In this document: positions 24,770-34,114 of the stretch, in pieces
Layout: each line of letters begins with the position of its first letter
Numbering within the stretch: the stretch's first letter is position 1
DNA from: Magnetococcales bacterium
GTDB taxonomy: Bacteria; Pseudomonadota; Magnetococcia; Magnetococcales; Magnetaquicoccaceae
NCBI GenBank assembly: GCA_015233035.1
Contig: JADFYM010000011.1
Location: 1-34,141 of the forward strand
Length of the DNA stretch: 34,141 nucleotides
Direction of reading: 5' to 3'
Translations under genes and position numbers: made by a program
Notes under the pieces: model-generated
What the model saw: only the letters and a program-made list of their open reading frames with translations
Databases searched by the model: none
What the model was told of the DNA's origin: nothing

Positions 24770-27700
24770 TCAGGCGGCATGGCCGTCATCCAGCCATTTT
24801 CGGGCATTGCGGAACAACTGCAACCACGGACCTTCTTCCGGCCAGCCATCGGGGTGCCAACTGTTTTGCGCCGTCCGAAACACCCGCTCCGGGTGGGGCA
24901 TCAGAATGGTGGCGCGCCCGTCGGTGGTGGTCATCCCCGTGATCCCCAATGGCGAACCATTGGGATTGGCCGGATAGTTTTCGGTGACCTGGCCCCGATT
25001 GTCCACAAACTGCACTGCCACCAGCCCATCCTGCACCAACTGTGCTGCCCGTTCTGGCTGGTCAAAGACCGCCCGACCCTCCCCATGCGAACACGGTATC
25101 GCCAATTGCCAGCCCGCCATGGGCGACAGCAACACCGAACGGTTGGCGGGAATGGTGACCAGCGTCAACCGGGCCTCAAAGCGACCACTCCGGTTGGGCA
25201 GAAACCGGGGCCACTGCTCGGCCCCAGGAATCAAGGTGCGCAAATGGCTCAACATTTGACAACCGTTGCACACCCCCAGCGTAAACGTATCAGAACGTTT
25301 AAAAAAGTCGGCAAAGGTTCGGCGCAGGGCATCCTGGAACAAAATGGACTTGGCCCATCCCGCCCCCGCTCCCAGGACATCCCCGTAGGAAAATCCCCCA
25401 CAGACGGCCATACCCTGGAAAGTCTCCAACCCGCGCCGACCCGCCAATAGGTCACTCATGGGCAGATCCACCGGATCAAAACCGGCCCGCTGAAACGCAG
25501 CCGCCATCTCCATCTGTCCGTTGGTACCCTGTTCCCGCAGGATGGCCACCTTGGGCCGCTGGTCGGTGTTGATCATCGGGGCTGGCGGCCTGGGCCAGCG
25601 TATGGTCAAACCGGGATCCGCCGCATCCAACAGGGCATCATACTCCTGCCGGGCGGTCTCCGGGTGATCCCGCAGGGTGCGGATCCGCCAACTGGTCTCC
25701 GACCAGTGCCGCTGCCACGTCACCCGATCGGCCTGGAGGAGGGGAGCACCGTGCCAGAGAAAGGCCATCTGATCCGTATCGTTCAAGGTACCCATCGCCT
25801 GGACATGGCCAATCCCTTGCAACCGGGCCAACACCGCCGCCCGTTCTGTGCGGGCCACCTGGAGCACCGCACCCGGTTCTTCGCTGAACAAAATGGCCAG
25901 CGGATCCGTCCCCAACCCGGCCAATTCCACCGTCAACCCGGTATGTCCCGCAAAAGCCATCTCGCAAAGGGTGACCAGCAATCCCCCGTCGCTGCGATCA
26001 TGGTAGGCCACAATCCTGTTTTCACGGTTCAAGGTCTGTATGGCGGCAAAAAATTGTTTCAGCAGTTCCGGTTCGTCCAGATCCGCCGGTTCGTTGCCCA
26101 ACTGCGCATACACCTGGGCCAGGGCCGAGCCGCCCAGACGATTTTTTTGCCGACTGAGATCGATCAGGATCAACTCGGTCTCGCCCACATCCCGGCGCAG
26201 TTGGGGCGTGAGCGTCCGGCACACATCCGCCACCGGCGCGAAGGCGGAAATAATGAGCGAAACCGGTGCAATCACCTGTTGCACCCCCTCTGCCGTCTGC
26301 CAGACCGTCTTCATGGAGAGAGAATCCTTGCCCACCGGAATGCCAATCCCCAACTGCGGGCAAAGTTCCAGCCCGACGGCCCGCACCGTGTCAAACAACC
26401 GGGCATCCTCGCCGGGATGACCGGCAGCGGCCATCCAGTTGGCCGACAGCTTGACCTGATCCAGACGGTCAATGGCGGCGGCGGCCAGATTGGTGATGGC
26501 CTCCGCAATGGCCAACCGGGCCGAGGCGGGGCCGTTGATCAAGGCCACCGGGGTGCGCTCGCCCATGGCCATGGCCTCGCCGAGACGCTCCTGTGGTGCA
26601 TAGCCGCGACTGGTCACGGCGACATCGGCCACCGGCACCTGCCACGGTCCCACCATCTGATCGCGACAGACCAGACCGGTCACCGACCGGTCGCCGATGG
26701 TGATCAAAAAGCCCTTGTCCGCCACGGTGGGCAACCGCAAGACACGACTGGCGGCCTCGGCCAGGTCGATCCCCTGGGTGTCCAGAGGCGGGAGGAGGGG
26801 AGTGCGACGCTCGACCAACCGCTCCATGGTCGGCGGTTTGCCCAGCAAGACCTCCAGGGGCATGTCGAGCAAGGGACGGCCTGTCAACGTGCCATCATCG
26901 GTCAGCAGCAGACGCAAGGCGGCGGTCGCCGTGCCCAGGATGGCAAACGGACACTGTTCCCGGGCGCACAGCGCGGCAAAGCGGTCCCGGTCGGACGGGG
27001 CAATGGCCAGCACATATCGTTCCTGGGCCTCATTGCACCAGATTTCCATGGGCGACATGCCGGGATCGGCATTGGGAATGGCGGCTTGGCGCAAGCAACC
27101 GCCCACGCCGCCCCCATGCAACAACTCCGGCACCGCATTGGACAACCCCCCCGCCCCCACATCGTGGATGGAGAGGATCGGGTTGTTCGCGCCCCATTGA
27201 CAACAGCCGTTGATCACCTCCTGACAACGGCGTTGCATCTCGGCATTTTCCCTCTGGACACTCTTGAAATCCAATTCTGCCTGGGAGGCCCCACTGGTTT
27301 GCGAGGAGGCCGCCCCGCCGCCCAGACCGATGAGCATGGCGGGACCACCCAACTGCACAATCAGAGAACCGGGTGGCAACGGCTGTTTTTCAACCAGTTC
27401 AGCGGCGATGGTGCCCATGCCGCCAGCAATCATGATAGGCTTGTGATAGCCCCTGATCTCCTGATCAACCGTTTGCTCAAAGGTCCGAAAATAACCGGTC
27501 AGATTGGGCCGGCCAAATTCATTGTTGAAAGCGGCGGCTCCCAGTGGACCCTCAATCATGATCTCCAGGGCGGAGACAATATGCGCCGGTTTGCCGTGGT
27601 CGATCTCCCAGGGTTGTTCGGCACCGGGCAGGCGCAGGTTGCCGACCGAAAACCCGGTCAACCCCGCCTTGGGCTGGGAGCCCTGGCCGGTCGCCCCCTC

Positions 27701-28705
27701 GTCGCGAATCTCGCCCCCCGAACCCGTGGCCGCCCCCGGATAGGGAGAGATGGCGGTCGGATGGTTGTGGGTCTCCACCTTCATCAGCAGATGGGTGATG
27801 CCGGGTTGAAAACCGTAGACCTGGCTCTCCTGGTGCGGGAAAAAGCGTTGTCCATGGCCACCTTGCATGATGGCCGCATTGTCACGATAGGCCAGGATGG
27901 TCCCCTGGGGCGAGACGGCTTCCGTGTGGCGAATCATGCCAAACAGGGTTTCGGTCTGGGGAATGCCGTCGATCAGCCAACGGGCATTAAAAATTTTATG
28001 CCGACAATGTTCGGAGTTGGCCTGGGCAAACATCATCAGTTCGGCATCGGTCGGATCACGCCGCAGAGGGGCAAAAAAGTCCAACAAATAATCCAATTCC
28101 GGCTCGGAGAGGGCCAGGCCCAGTTGTCGGTTGGCTGCGGCCAGTGCGGCACGTCCCTCTTGCTGCAAGGGAATGGTGACCAGAGGCCGTGGGCTGGCGG
28201 TTTGGAACAATGCCCGCGCCTCCGCCTCGGTGGCCACGCAGTGCTGCGTCATCCGATCATGCAGCAGGGGGAGCCAGCGCGCCCGATCCGCAGGGGTCAA
28301 TGTTTGCCCGAACCCGCACCAAAGTCCCCGTTCCAGGCGATGCACCGGAGTCAGACCGCAGCGATGGGCAATCTCGGTGGCCTTGGTGGACCAGGGGGAG
28401 ATGGAGCCCAGACGTGGAATGATCCATAACGACTCCTGCACCGAGGCGGTGGCGGGGGTCTCCTGGTTATGCTCCGTGGTGGCGGAGAGCAAAGCCTCCA
28501 GAATGGCTCTGGTCGTCGGCGCAAGCGGTTCCGTCAGGGCAACAAAGTGGACATACCGGGCCATGACGAGGGGCACCCCCGCGTCACGCAGCCGTTCCAC
28601 CCGGAACGGCGAGAGGGTTTCGGTGCTCGGCAGCACCAAAAAATAATACGGATCCAGGCCGTTGGGGGGCAAAACAGGGGAAAGGTTGGCGGCGGTGACA
28701 TTCAT
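24770..28705 (-). CDS. purL: Phosphoribosylformylglycinamidine synthase (single-chain, large)
   Basis: Step 4 of purine synthesis: FGAR plus glutamine and ATP to FGAM. The protein is 1311 residues, the large type of Beta/Gammaproteobacteria with PurS-, PurL- and PurQ-like parts in one chain. Visible are [40 protein letters not shown], the second half with [17 protein letters not shown], and the glutaminase part with the nucleophile in [13 protein letters not shown] and His-Glu in [10 protein letters not shown]. Most Alphaproteobacteria split this enzyme. It starts 3 bp after the stop of the PurC-like gene, so the two are certainly co-transcribed. Long open frames on the opposite strand are shadows of its biased codons. 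Confidence 0.97.
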   Translation of the reverse strand: MNVTAANLSPVLPPNGLDPYYFLVLPSTETLSPFRVERLRDAGVPLVMARYVHFVALTEPLAPTTRAILEALLSATTEHNQETPATASVQESLWIIPRLGSISPWSTKATEIAHRCGLTPVHRLERGLWCGFGQTLTPADRARWLPLLHDRMTQHCVATEAEARALFQTASPRPLVTIPLQQEGRAALAAANRQLGLALSEPELDYLLDFFAPLRRDPTDAELMMFAQANSEHCRHKIFNARWLIDGIPQTETLFGMIRHTEAVSPQGTILAYRDNAAIMQGGHGQRFFPHQESQVYGFQPGITHLLMKVETHNHPTAISPYPGAATGSGGEIRDEGATGQGSQPKAGLTGFSVGNLRLPGAEQPWEIDHGKPAHIVSALEIMIEGPLGAAAFNNEFGRPNLTGYFRTFEQTVDQEIRGYHKPIMIAGGMGTIAAELVEKQPLPPGSLIVQLGGPAMLIGLGGGAASSQTSGASQAELDFKSVQRENAEMQRRCQEVINGCCQWGANNPILSIHDVGAGGLSNAVPELLHGGGVGGCLRQAAIPNADPGMSPMEIWCNEAQERYVLAIAPSDRDRFAALCAREQCPFAILGTATAALRLLLTDDGTLTGRPLLDMPLEVLLGKPPTMERLVERRTPLLPPLDTQGIDLAEAASRVLRLPTVADKGFLITIGDRSVTGLVCRDQMVGPWQVPVADVAVTSRGYAPQERLGEAMAMGERTPVALINGPASARLAIAEAITNLAAAAIDRLDQVKLSANWMAAAGHPGEDARLFDTVRAVGLELCPQLGIGIPVGKDSLSMKTVWQTAEGVQQVIAPVSLIISAFAPVADVCRTLTPQLRRDVGETELILIDLSRQKNRLGGSALAQVYAQLGNEPADLDEPELLKQFFAAIQTLNRENRIVAYHDRSDGGLLVTLCEMAFAGHTGLTVELAGLGTDPLAILFSEEPGAVLQVARTERAAVLARLQGIGHVQAMGTLNDTDQMAFLWHGAPLLQADRVTWQRHWSETSWRIRTLRDHPETARQEYDALLDAADPGLTIRWPRPPAPMINTDQRPKVAILREQGTNGQMEMAAAFQRAGFDPVDLPMSDLLAGRRGLETFQGMAVCGGFSYGDVLGAGAGWAKSILFQDALRRTFADFFKRSDTFTLGVCNGCQMLSHLRTLIPGAEQWPRFLPNRSGRFEARLTLVTIPANRSVLLSPMAGWQLAIPCSHGEGRAVFDQPERAAQLVQDGLVAVQFVDNRGQVTENYPANPNGSPLGITGMTTTDGRATILMPHPERVFRTAQNSWHPDGWPEEGPWLQLFRNARKWLDDGHAA

Positions 28706-28708
28706 GGG

Positions 28709-30049
28709 TCAACGCCGCAGACCGTTGATGGCCAGCAAGGCGGGCAGCAGGCCAGCAAGGCGGTAAAAGGCGACCTCCTCCTGGGCGATGGCGCGGACCT
28801 CTGCTCCACAGGTATTGCGCAGGGTTGTGGCATCCTCCGAACGGGAGCGTCCCAGCAGATGGGCCAACAACACGGCAAACTTTTTCTCCTGGATGGCCAG
28901 AAAGGCATCCTGGATGACGGGCGTACTGGGATATTGGCCCGTTTTTTGGCCAGCCTCCAGCAGTTCGTGGAAGGTGACCCCCTGCACGGCGGCCGCCGCC
29001 TTGGCGGCCTGGATGGCCTCAATCCAGTCGGGGTGCATGAGCTTGTAATAGTCCCGTATGGCCTGCTTGTTGAAATGGACAAAGAGGGTGTGCTCCTGCT
29101 CGGTCACGGTGCAGGTCACCCGGAGAGAGTCCGTATCGATGGTATCGACAAAGAGCAATTGATCGCCCTTTTTGGCCATTTCCCACTTGATATCCCAGAG
29201 GGTCAGGGACATTTCCTGGAACAGGCCTTTGACCAGTTCGGTTCCCAGGAGGGCCATGCGAATGATATCCAAAAATTGTGTGCCGGTGCATCCAGAGATA
29301 TGCAAGGCCTCCTGGAAAGTCAGGGCACGATCTTCGGGTTCATATTTGCTGGTAAAATCGGCGATGGGGACCGGGAAAAACCGCCACAACGGCAGGCCGT
29401 CCATCCCCCATTCCTGCAAACGGAGCCGTTGGGCCTCGGTGCCCAGGCGCAGAAATTTCTGGTAGAGGGATGAACCGGGGGTCAACCCCAAACGGACAAT
29501 ATTTTCCAGGGGAACGACATGGCGGGTTTGGTTTTTATACGGGGAATAATCCCAAAAATGGTGGGATCGATAGGAAACCGGCAGGGGTTTGATGACCGCG
29601 AACCGTTCCACCAGGACAAAGGGGCTGACCTGCGGCGGGAAAGCATCCTGGAAGACCGCACCCGTTGTCCGATCGATCATGCCCAGGTGGTGGGTGGCGG
29701 CTCCGTGGGTCTGGAAATGGTCCAGCAAACTTTGGCCATCCGTTCGTTTGGCATGGATAAAATCCAGAAAGGGTTGCTGATTGCCATAATCACGCTGGAT
29801 CTGCTGGCCAACGGTCTGCCAAGCTGCCGGGGTGTGCAGGCGAGAATAGATAAAATGGCGAAAGGCCGCCCGGCAAAGATCGCTGCCCGCAATGGCAAAG
29901 ATGGATCCCACATCAAAGACCGACCCGGAAGAGGTGGTTTCACACACCATGCACGCGCTGCCCTCTTCCAGATGATACAGATTTTGCACCGATCCTTGGT
30001 AATCGGGGGTCGTCAATCGAGAGAGATCCACCTGTTTCCGGTTTGTCAT
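28709..30049 (-). CDS. SAICAR-synthetase-like (PurC superfamily) protein
   Basis: A 446-residue protein with the outline of PurC: an N-terminal YQGSVQNLYHL strand-turn, SGSVFDVGSIFAIAGSDL, then VVPLENIVRLGLTPGSSLYQ (PurC: VPLEVVVRN.AAGS) and SLTLWDIKWEMA (PurC: LIDFKLEFG). It is not ordinary: the usual Gly-Lys of the first motif is Gly-Ser, the Arg-Asn is Arg-Leu, and there is a C-terminal extension of about 110 residues absent from the 237-residue E. coli enzyme. The start at 30049 has GGAG seven bases upstream, better than the longer ATG at 30073. Immediate coupling to purL suggests a purine-pathway role; it could be the actual SAICAR synthetase or a paralog with another ligand. Confidence 0.72.
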   Translation of the reverse strand: MTNRKQVDLSRLTTPDYQGSVQNLYHLEEGSACMVCETTSSGSVFDVGSIFAIAGSDLCRAAFRHFIYSRLHTPAAWQTVGQQIQRDYGNQQPFLDFIHAKRTDGQSLLDHFQTHGAATHHLGMIDRTTGAVFQDAFPPQVSPFVLVERFAVIKPLPVSYRSHHFWDYSPYKNQTRHVVPLENIVRLGLTPGSSLYQKFLRLGTEAQRLRLQEWGMDGLPLWRFFPVPIADFTSKYEPEDRALTFQEALHISGCTGTQFLDIIRMALLGTELVKGLFQEMSLTLWDIKWEMAKKGDQLLFVDTIDTDSLRVTCTVTEQEHTLFVHFNKQAIRDYYKLMHPDWIEAIQAAKAAAAVQGVTFHELLEAGQKTGQYPSTPVIQDAFLAIQEKKFAVLLAHLLGRSRSEDATTLRNTCGAEVRAIAQEEVAFYRLAGLLPALLAINGLRR

Positions 30050-30383
30050 TGTCGTCTCCACAGAAAGTGGCATGGATCATCCGGGCGACCAGTGCCGGGG
30101 CGGCGGGGACTCCCTGCACCCTTTTTTAAATCATGGAAGGGGATCGGGGGAGGCATTCCCGCCTGTGGCGTCTGGGGACAACGCCTCTGGTGGCCGAAAC
30201 GATGATCGAGGCCCAAAAAATTCAAGAACCTAACGGGAGGAGTGCGGGAATTTGGGTGCCCAGCCCTCCACCGTGGCCCATTTATACCACGAATCACCCG
30301 CCACAAAACAGGGACATCGAGTGTATCGAGGATGGTCCGCACTTAGGCTGTGGCCAATTGAATGGGGGGCTGTGCAAAAAACC
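30050..30383. other. Gene-free region between purine operon and tRNA genes
   Basis: No gene with a credible start and composition was seen on either strand in these 334 bp. It must hold the purine operon promoter (minus strand), but no clear -35/-10 pair or PurR-type palindrome was recognised. A TTTAAA with a run of A residues lies near 30125 on the minus strand. Confidence 0.5.
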
Positions 30384-30412
30384 TTGACTGGCCGCCGTGC
30401 CGTTTGTATATT
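30384..30412 (+). promoter_or_regulatory. Sigma70-type promoter for tRNA-Asn
   Basis: TTGACT (30384-30389), a 17-base spacer, then TATATT (30407-30412). Transcription would begin near 30420, about 11 bases before the mature tRNA end. Confidence 0.78.
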
Positions 30413-30430
30413 GACCCCTGTTTCGCGCAT

Positions 30431-30506
30431 TCCTCGGTAGCTCAGTTGGCAGAGCAGGTGACTGTTAATCACCTTGTCCGTGGTTCGAGTCCACGCCGAG
30501 GAGCCA
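30431..30506 (+). tRNA. tRNA-Asn (anticodon GTT)
   Basis: A complete 76-base cloverleaf: acceptor arm TCCTCGG with CCGAGGA, D arm GCTCAGTTGGCAGAGC, anticodon stem GGTGA/TCACC with loop CTGTTAA, T arm with GGTTCGAGTCC, discriminator G and an encoded CCA. Confidence 0.97.
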
Positions 30507-30524
30507 AATTTTTCAAGCATTCAA

Positions 30525-30551
30525 GGCCACTTTCCAGGTGGCCGTTTTTTT
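30525..30551 (+). terminator. Rho-independent terminator after tRNA-Asn
   Basis: GGCCAC (30525-30530) pairs with GTGGCC (30538-30543), with a 7-base loop, then G and seven T residues. Confidence 0.8.
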
Positions 30552-30576
30552 ACAGATCTCGTTGGCAGAGGATGTG

Positions 30577-30652
30577 GGGGGTGTAGCTCAGTTGGGAGAG
30601 CGCCTGCTTTGCAAGCAGGAGGTCATCGGTTCGATCCCGTTCACCTCCACCA
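30577..30652 (+). tRNA. tRNA-Ala (anticodon TGC)
   Basis: 76 bases: acceptor GGGGGTG with CACCTCC, which gives the G3-U70 pair that identifies tRNA-Ala; D arm GCTCAGTTGGGAGAGC; anticodon stem CCTGC/GCAGG with loop TTTGCAA; T arm GGTTCGATCCC; discriminator A and an encoded CCA. No separate strong promoter is seen between the two tRNAs; readthrough of the upstream terminator or a weak promoter must serve it. Confidence 0.97.
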
Positions 30653-30681
30653 ATTTAAAATCCGAGAACGCTATCTGTACC

Positions 30682-30708
30682 AAGGCCGCCCATCCAGGCG
30701 GCCTTTTC
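30682..30708 (+). terminator. Rho-independent terminator after tRNA-Ala
   Basis: AAGGCCGCC (30682-30690) pairs with GGCGGCCTT (30697-30705) over a 6-base loop, ending in TTTT. Confidence 0.78.
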
Positions 30709-31336
30709 TGTGGGAAATTCACCAATAATTCCAATGGTTACGGAAGCGATCAAAAGCGAAACCCTCCCCCCGTGAGGTCGGCACCCCACCGGGTTTGGCC
30801 CAAATATGCCCAAAACCCTCTCTCTGTATCTGTGGCCGAGGACGGATGCCAATCCGACCTCAAGTCCGATTTTGGCCGACCTCGCCATAATAAATCAATC
30901 ACTTACGCGACACGCTCAAAACGGTCCATTTCGACCCCGGTTCGCACCAAATTGGGGTCGAGTGTACCCATCGGCGAACCGGCGACCCCAGATGGAGGAG
31001 TTGGAAATCGGGTAATGCGCGTCGTCCGAACCATCAGATAACCTGATCATTCTCAGATGCACCAAGTCTCCTCGTCAGGTGTTCAATCAAATTTTCTCGA
31101 TCTTTTGAGTAAAGATAGGCCACCGTGACGCCACGACCTGAAAAAAGGTTAATTTTGACACCCACATTTTCCATTCGCTGAAACTTGACCGCTCCGGGAG
31201 GATAATGATGCCGGCAATGAATGGATGGACCAAGCACAACTTTGTAGACGAAGGGCTGTTCTGCCTCAGTTGGAATCGGACAGTTGCCTTCGTTTTATAA
31301 GCTACATACAATGGCTACCAAACGGAGGAACGATCC
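30709..31336. other. Non-coding or degraded region before the IS3 remnant
   Basis: No supported gene. It contains an inverted repeat TCGACCCC (30931-30938) / GGGGTCGA (30954-30961). Between 31152 and 31200 there are TTTTGACACCC and AACTTGACCGC in direct order, a spacing that recalls the repeated TTGAC-type ends of IS21-like elements, so part may be an IS end remnant. The left end of the IS3-family element must lie in its last part, but I could not fix it because the right end is lost. Confidence 0.4.
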
Positions 31337-31645
31337 ATGGAAAAAAAGCGCAGAAGATATTCCCCTCAGGAAAAGACGGCCATCCTGCGGGAACACCTGA
31401 TCAACAAGGTACCGGTCTCAGACATTTGTGACCGACATGGGCTGCATCCTACACTTTTCTACCAGTGGCAGAAAGTGGCATTTGAGGGTATGCCAGTGCT
31501 TTTTGAGTCGAGACAAGACGCTGAAACCTCCAGGCTTCGGAGGCAGAATGAGATGTTACAAGAAAAATTGGCCAACAAAGACGCCGTGATCGCCCAAATT
31601 ACCGAGGAGTACGTTGCCGCAAAAAAAAGTCTTGGGGAAATCTGA
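31337..31645 (+). CDS. IS3-family transposase OrfA
   Basis: A 102-residue helix-turn-helix protein of an IS3-type element. It begins with KKRRRYSPQEKTAILREHLI, followed by the recognition helix (VSDICDRHGLHPTLFYQWQK) and a C-terminal leucine-rich coiled segment (SRLRRQNEMLQEKLANKDAV) used for dimerisation. It is followed in the -1 frame by OrfB. OrfA itself looks intact, but its element is broken, so mobility in place is unlikely. Confidence 0.88.
   Translation: MEKKRRRYSPQEKTAILREHLINKVPVSDICDRHGLHPTLFYQWQKVAFEGMPVLFESRQDAETSRLRRQNEMLQEKLANKDAVIAQITEEYVAAKKSLGEI
31621..31629 (+). promoter_or_regulatory. Programmed -1 frameshift site of the IS3 element
   Basis: Eight A residues then G, at the end of orfA. 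Slipping back one base joins orfA to an open frame that runs KKSWGNLRHSWISPKIRDD and on into the OrfB body. Such A-rich slippery runs are the norm in IS3 elements. Confidence 0.65.
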
Positions 31646-32151
31646 GGCACTCTTGGATTTCCCCAAAAATCCGAGATGATGTGATCGCCTTTATCCGGGG
31701 TTACGCTGACCTGTCTGGACTGCCCGTTGTACGTCTTGTTGGTTGGATTGGCATCAGTCGAGGCAGGTTCTACGATTGGTGTGACCGTTACGGACAGGCC
31801 AATGACCACAACGGCACCGTTCCCAGAGATTTTTGGTTGGAAGATTGGGAAAAGCGAGCAATAATAGCATTCTATCTCGAACATCAGAAAGACGGCTATC
31901 GGAGATTGACGTTCATGATGCTGGACCGTGACATTGTTGCTGTCAGTCCGGCCTCAACGTACCGTGTTTTGAAAGAGGCGGGACTCATGCGCAAGTGGAA
32001 TGGAAAGGAGTCCAAGAAGGGGACCGGCTTTGTTCAGCCGATTGGCCCCCACGAGCACTGGCATGTAGACGTAAGCTATCTAAATATTTCCGGCACGTTC
32101 TACTATTTTTGCGGGCTTCTTGATGGCTACAGTCGGTATATTGTGCAACTA
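31630..32151 (+). pseudogene. IS3-family transposase OrfB, truncated by an IS1595-type element
   Basis: The integrase-type OrfB, readable after the frameshift or from a GTG at 31681. It shows the HTH-like region (GWIGISRGRFYDWCDRYG), YRRLTFMML and the HWHVDVSYLNISG segment with the first catalytic Asp, up to LLDGYSRYIV. There the IS1595-type left end begins, and the second Asp and the Glu of the DDE triad are missing. The lost part does not resume on the far side of the insertion, so a deletion accompanied or followed it. The open frame ends at 32169 within the inserted element. Confidence 0.85.
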
Positions 32152-33226
32152 GGTATCCACTTCGGTTAAGCCCTATCCACTTCGATCAAGCGTCTTTGTC
32201 TTGTGAATCTTCCCTCTTGGGTTCGCAACAAGTGATCGATACGGTGCTGGTTTCGTGACTACAGCTTGCTGGATCAGCCTGTGAAACAACAAGCCCCGGG
32301 CTTTGGATGTCCGACGATTGAAGCGGAAGGTGAACTCATCCAGGTAATACTCAAGCTGATCATTTTGGACACCCCCCTGCAGGGTTCCAATCAGCCACCG
32401 TTTCAGATGCGTCGCCACCAAATGCACGTGAGGCAGTACCTCATGGGCTTTTTTTTCACTCTTCGTTATGTTGACGATTTGATGATCAAAACCAAGTTCT
32501 TTCAAGCCGGAATACCCACTCCACCCATCAGTATGTGTGGTTGCTCCAGGTTCTACGACTTCCGTTACGAACGGAAGGAGGCTGGCGGAACTGGCATTTT
32601 CGACTCGGCGGAGACGTACCCGTCCAAGCTTTTTACCGTCCAACTCGACGGCAATGACGACAAGTACTTTCTTCTCTGCTCCTCTGCCAAAATGTCCCTC
32701 TTCAGGACCGCCGACATAGGTTTCGTCTATCTCGACGGGTCCATGAAGACAATCTCGTCCAGGACGGATCATCGCACGGCGCATCTTGTGGAGCCATGCC
32801 CATGCGGTCTGATAGCTCCCAAGGCCCAGCACACGTTTGATGTTCATGGCACTGGCTCCATTTTTTTGGCTGGTAATCAGCCACATTGCGTGAAACCAGG
32901 AACGGAGGGGCTTTCTTGTGCCTTCGAAGATCGTTCCAGCCGTTATGGATGTCTGGCCATTGCAGGCACGGCAGTAAAACAGGTCACGGGACGTATCAAG
33001 TGGAATATCAGTACTTTGGCATTTTGGACAGACAAAACCATCTGGCCAACGCAACCGCAAAATATACTCCTGGCACGCATCCTCGTTTGGAAAGCGGTCG
33101 TCAAATTCCTGCATGGTCCGTGGGTAGTCAACCCCTGGGATTGGGTGTCTGGTGGTCTCCATGCAGGGATGGTACAAGCATCACTGACTTGAGTCAAGTG
33201 GATAGCACTTAAACGAAGTGGATACC
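32152..33226 (-). mobile_element. IS1595-family insertion sequence (ISXO2-like)
   Basis: About 1075 bp. Both ends read GGTATCCACTTCG and about 39 bp of each end match imperfectly in inverted orientation, including an internal second TATCCACTT. It contains one transposase gene on the minus strand. The flanks (GCAACTA left, TAGTTTTT right) show no 8-bp direct repeat, although this family normally makes one. Left of it is IS3 OrfB, right of it an unrelated AT-rich gene. Confidence 0.85.
32173..33162 (-). CDS. IS1595-family transposase
   Basis: About 329 residues (334 from a TTG at 33177). The N-terminal zinc-binding part has FVCPKCQSTD and FYCRACNGQ. The catalytic domain shows EIDETYVGGPEEGH (first Asp), HTDGWSGYSGL (second Asp) and the C-terminal region NDQLEYYLDEFTFRFNRR. 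It is characteristic of ISXO2-like transposases. The gene runs from one inverted repeat almost to the other and looks complete, so the element may still be active. Confidence 0.92.
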   Translation of the reverse strand: METTRHPIPGVDYPRTMQEFDDRFPNEDACQEYILRLRWPDGFVCPKCQSTDIPLDTSRDLFYCRACNGQTSITAGTIFEGTRKPLRSWFHAMWLITSQKNGASAMNIKRVLGLGSYQTAWAWLHKMRRAMIRPGRDCLHGPVEIDETYVGGPEEGHFGRGAEKKVLVVIAVELDGKKLGRVRLRRVENASSASLLPFVTEVVEPGATTHTDGWSGYSGLKELGFDHQIVNITKSEKKAHEVLPHVHLVATHLKRWLIGTLQGGVQNDQLEYYLDEFTFRFNRRTSKARGLLFHRLIQQAVVTKPAPYRSLVANPRGKIHKTKTLDRSG

Positions 33227-33244
33227 TAGTTTTTCGAATATGAC

Positions 33245-33787
33245 TTGAACAGAAAACAGACCCATATGTTTGCCGGGCCGTTTAAGTTTGCGAGCGGAAG
33301 AATGTCATGCTACATTGCGGAAGACGAAATATTGTTGCAAACCTATGCAACTGGAGATCCGTTAACGGTCCACGGCAACAATAAAAAATTTCATTATAGT
33401 GAAGTGTTCAAGTTGAAGCGTGGCAGTGGAAAGTTCCCTGATCCTTCTTTTTCGTATATAGAATTTGCACAGGATCCATCGGTAGACAAAATAGGCAATA
33501 CATATTTGAGTGGTCAGGAATCAAAATATGGATCTTCTTTCTTTATGGTGACCCCTGTTGGAGAAAAAACTTTTTGGAAAGAACCGTATAATATTAGCAA
33601 TATAAGAACATTGGTTGCATCACCAAGAGGGTCAAAAATAATTTTCCTTTATCCTGCCGATGGCACCAAATACAACGACGGGAAAAGTGCTTTTGGTTGT
33701 TTTGATATTGAAACTTCTACATGGATTCCCGTCGATATACCACCAATTAAATCAAGTACACCAATAGTTATCGAATCCGTTAAATAA
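33245..33787 (+). CDS. Hypothetical protein, probably 5'-truncated by the IS1595 element
   Basis: Not recognised. The open frame of about 180 codons extends upstream as FFEYDLNRKQTHMFAG right to the IS end (33230), which suggests the true start was cut off; TTG 33245 or ATG 33266 could serve now. The sequence is beta-rich, and ASPRGSKIIFLYPADG followed by GCFDIETSTW resembles one blade of a TolB/PD40-type propeller. There is no signal peptide in what remains. Codon use is much more AT-rich than in the rest of the window, a sign of foreign origin. It may be followed in an operon by the gene at 33821. Confidence 0.55.
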   Translation: MNRKQTHMFAGPFKFASGRMSCYIAEDEILLQTYATGDPLTVHGNNKKFHYSEVFKLKRGSGKFPDPSFSYIEFAQDPSVDKIGNTYLSGQESKYGSSFFMVTPVGEKTFWKEPYNISNIRTLVASPRGSKIIFLYPADGTKYNDGKSAFGCFDIETSTWIPVDIPPIKSSTPIVIESVK

Positions 33788-33820
33788 ATATTTAACGCCT
33801 GTTAAGAAAGGAGATGTAAG

Positions 33821-34114
33821 ATGGCCGGAGAATATGGCAGTATCAGTTACCAGGGTTTTAGTGCGCTTGATTTGACCACTTGGCTTCCGACTTTTGGCCT
33901 GTGGGGTGGTCCAAATTGGTCTGCGGGAATGAGAGGTAACGCAATGTCCGCAGCAGAACTTGAAAAGCAACCAGTGGCAAAAACTCCTGGCCCTGATGGG
34001 GAAGAGCGACCAAGTCTGGGGTGTCCAAATCGGGCCTTGGCTGTTGACCGGTTTTTGGATAGGATTCCCTGGAACCGTCGTTCGCGTGTTTACGCTGCGG
34101 CATCTTCAGGGTAG
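33821..34114 (+). CDS. Hypothetical protein of 97 residues (possibly frameshifted)
   Basis: Not recognised. It has a strong ribosome-binding site, AAAGGAG, about 7 bases before the ATG. The N-terminus, GEYGSISYQGFSALDLTTW followed by LPTFGLWGGPNWSAG, is aromatic- and Gly-rich. After residue about 38 the reading becomes less protein-like (PGPDGEERPSLGCPNRALAV). The +1 frame is open from 33933 to the window end and reads LLALMGKSDQVWGVQIG followed by PWLLTGFWIGFPGTVV, hydrophobic and plausible. Either the gene is frameshifted, or a second gene overlaps it and continues past the edge. Confidence 0.5.
   Translation: MAGEYGSISYQGFSALDLTTWLPTFGLWGGPNWSAGMRGNAMSAAELEKQPVAKTPGPDGEERPSLGCPNRALAVDRFLDRIPWNRRSRVYAAASSG

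Noticed and set aside
25664-28429. Over 900-codon open frame on the plus strand, antisense to purL
   Set aside because: It lies wholly inside purL, whose motifs are unmistakable; the composition is typical of an antisense shadow in GC-rich DNA.
32152-33226. Repeated TATCCACTT units considered as iterons or a short CRISPR-like array
   Set aside because: They occur only twice at each end in inverted orientation and are the terminal repeats of the IS1595-type element.
33821-33935. Phospholipase A2-like or bacteriocin-like motif in the LWGGPNWSAG segment
   Set aside because: The resemblance is limited to a few Gly/aromatic residues; the expected catalytic His-Asp pair or a leader/cleavage site is not present.
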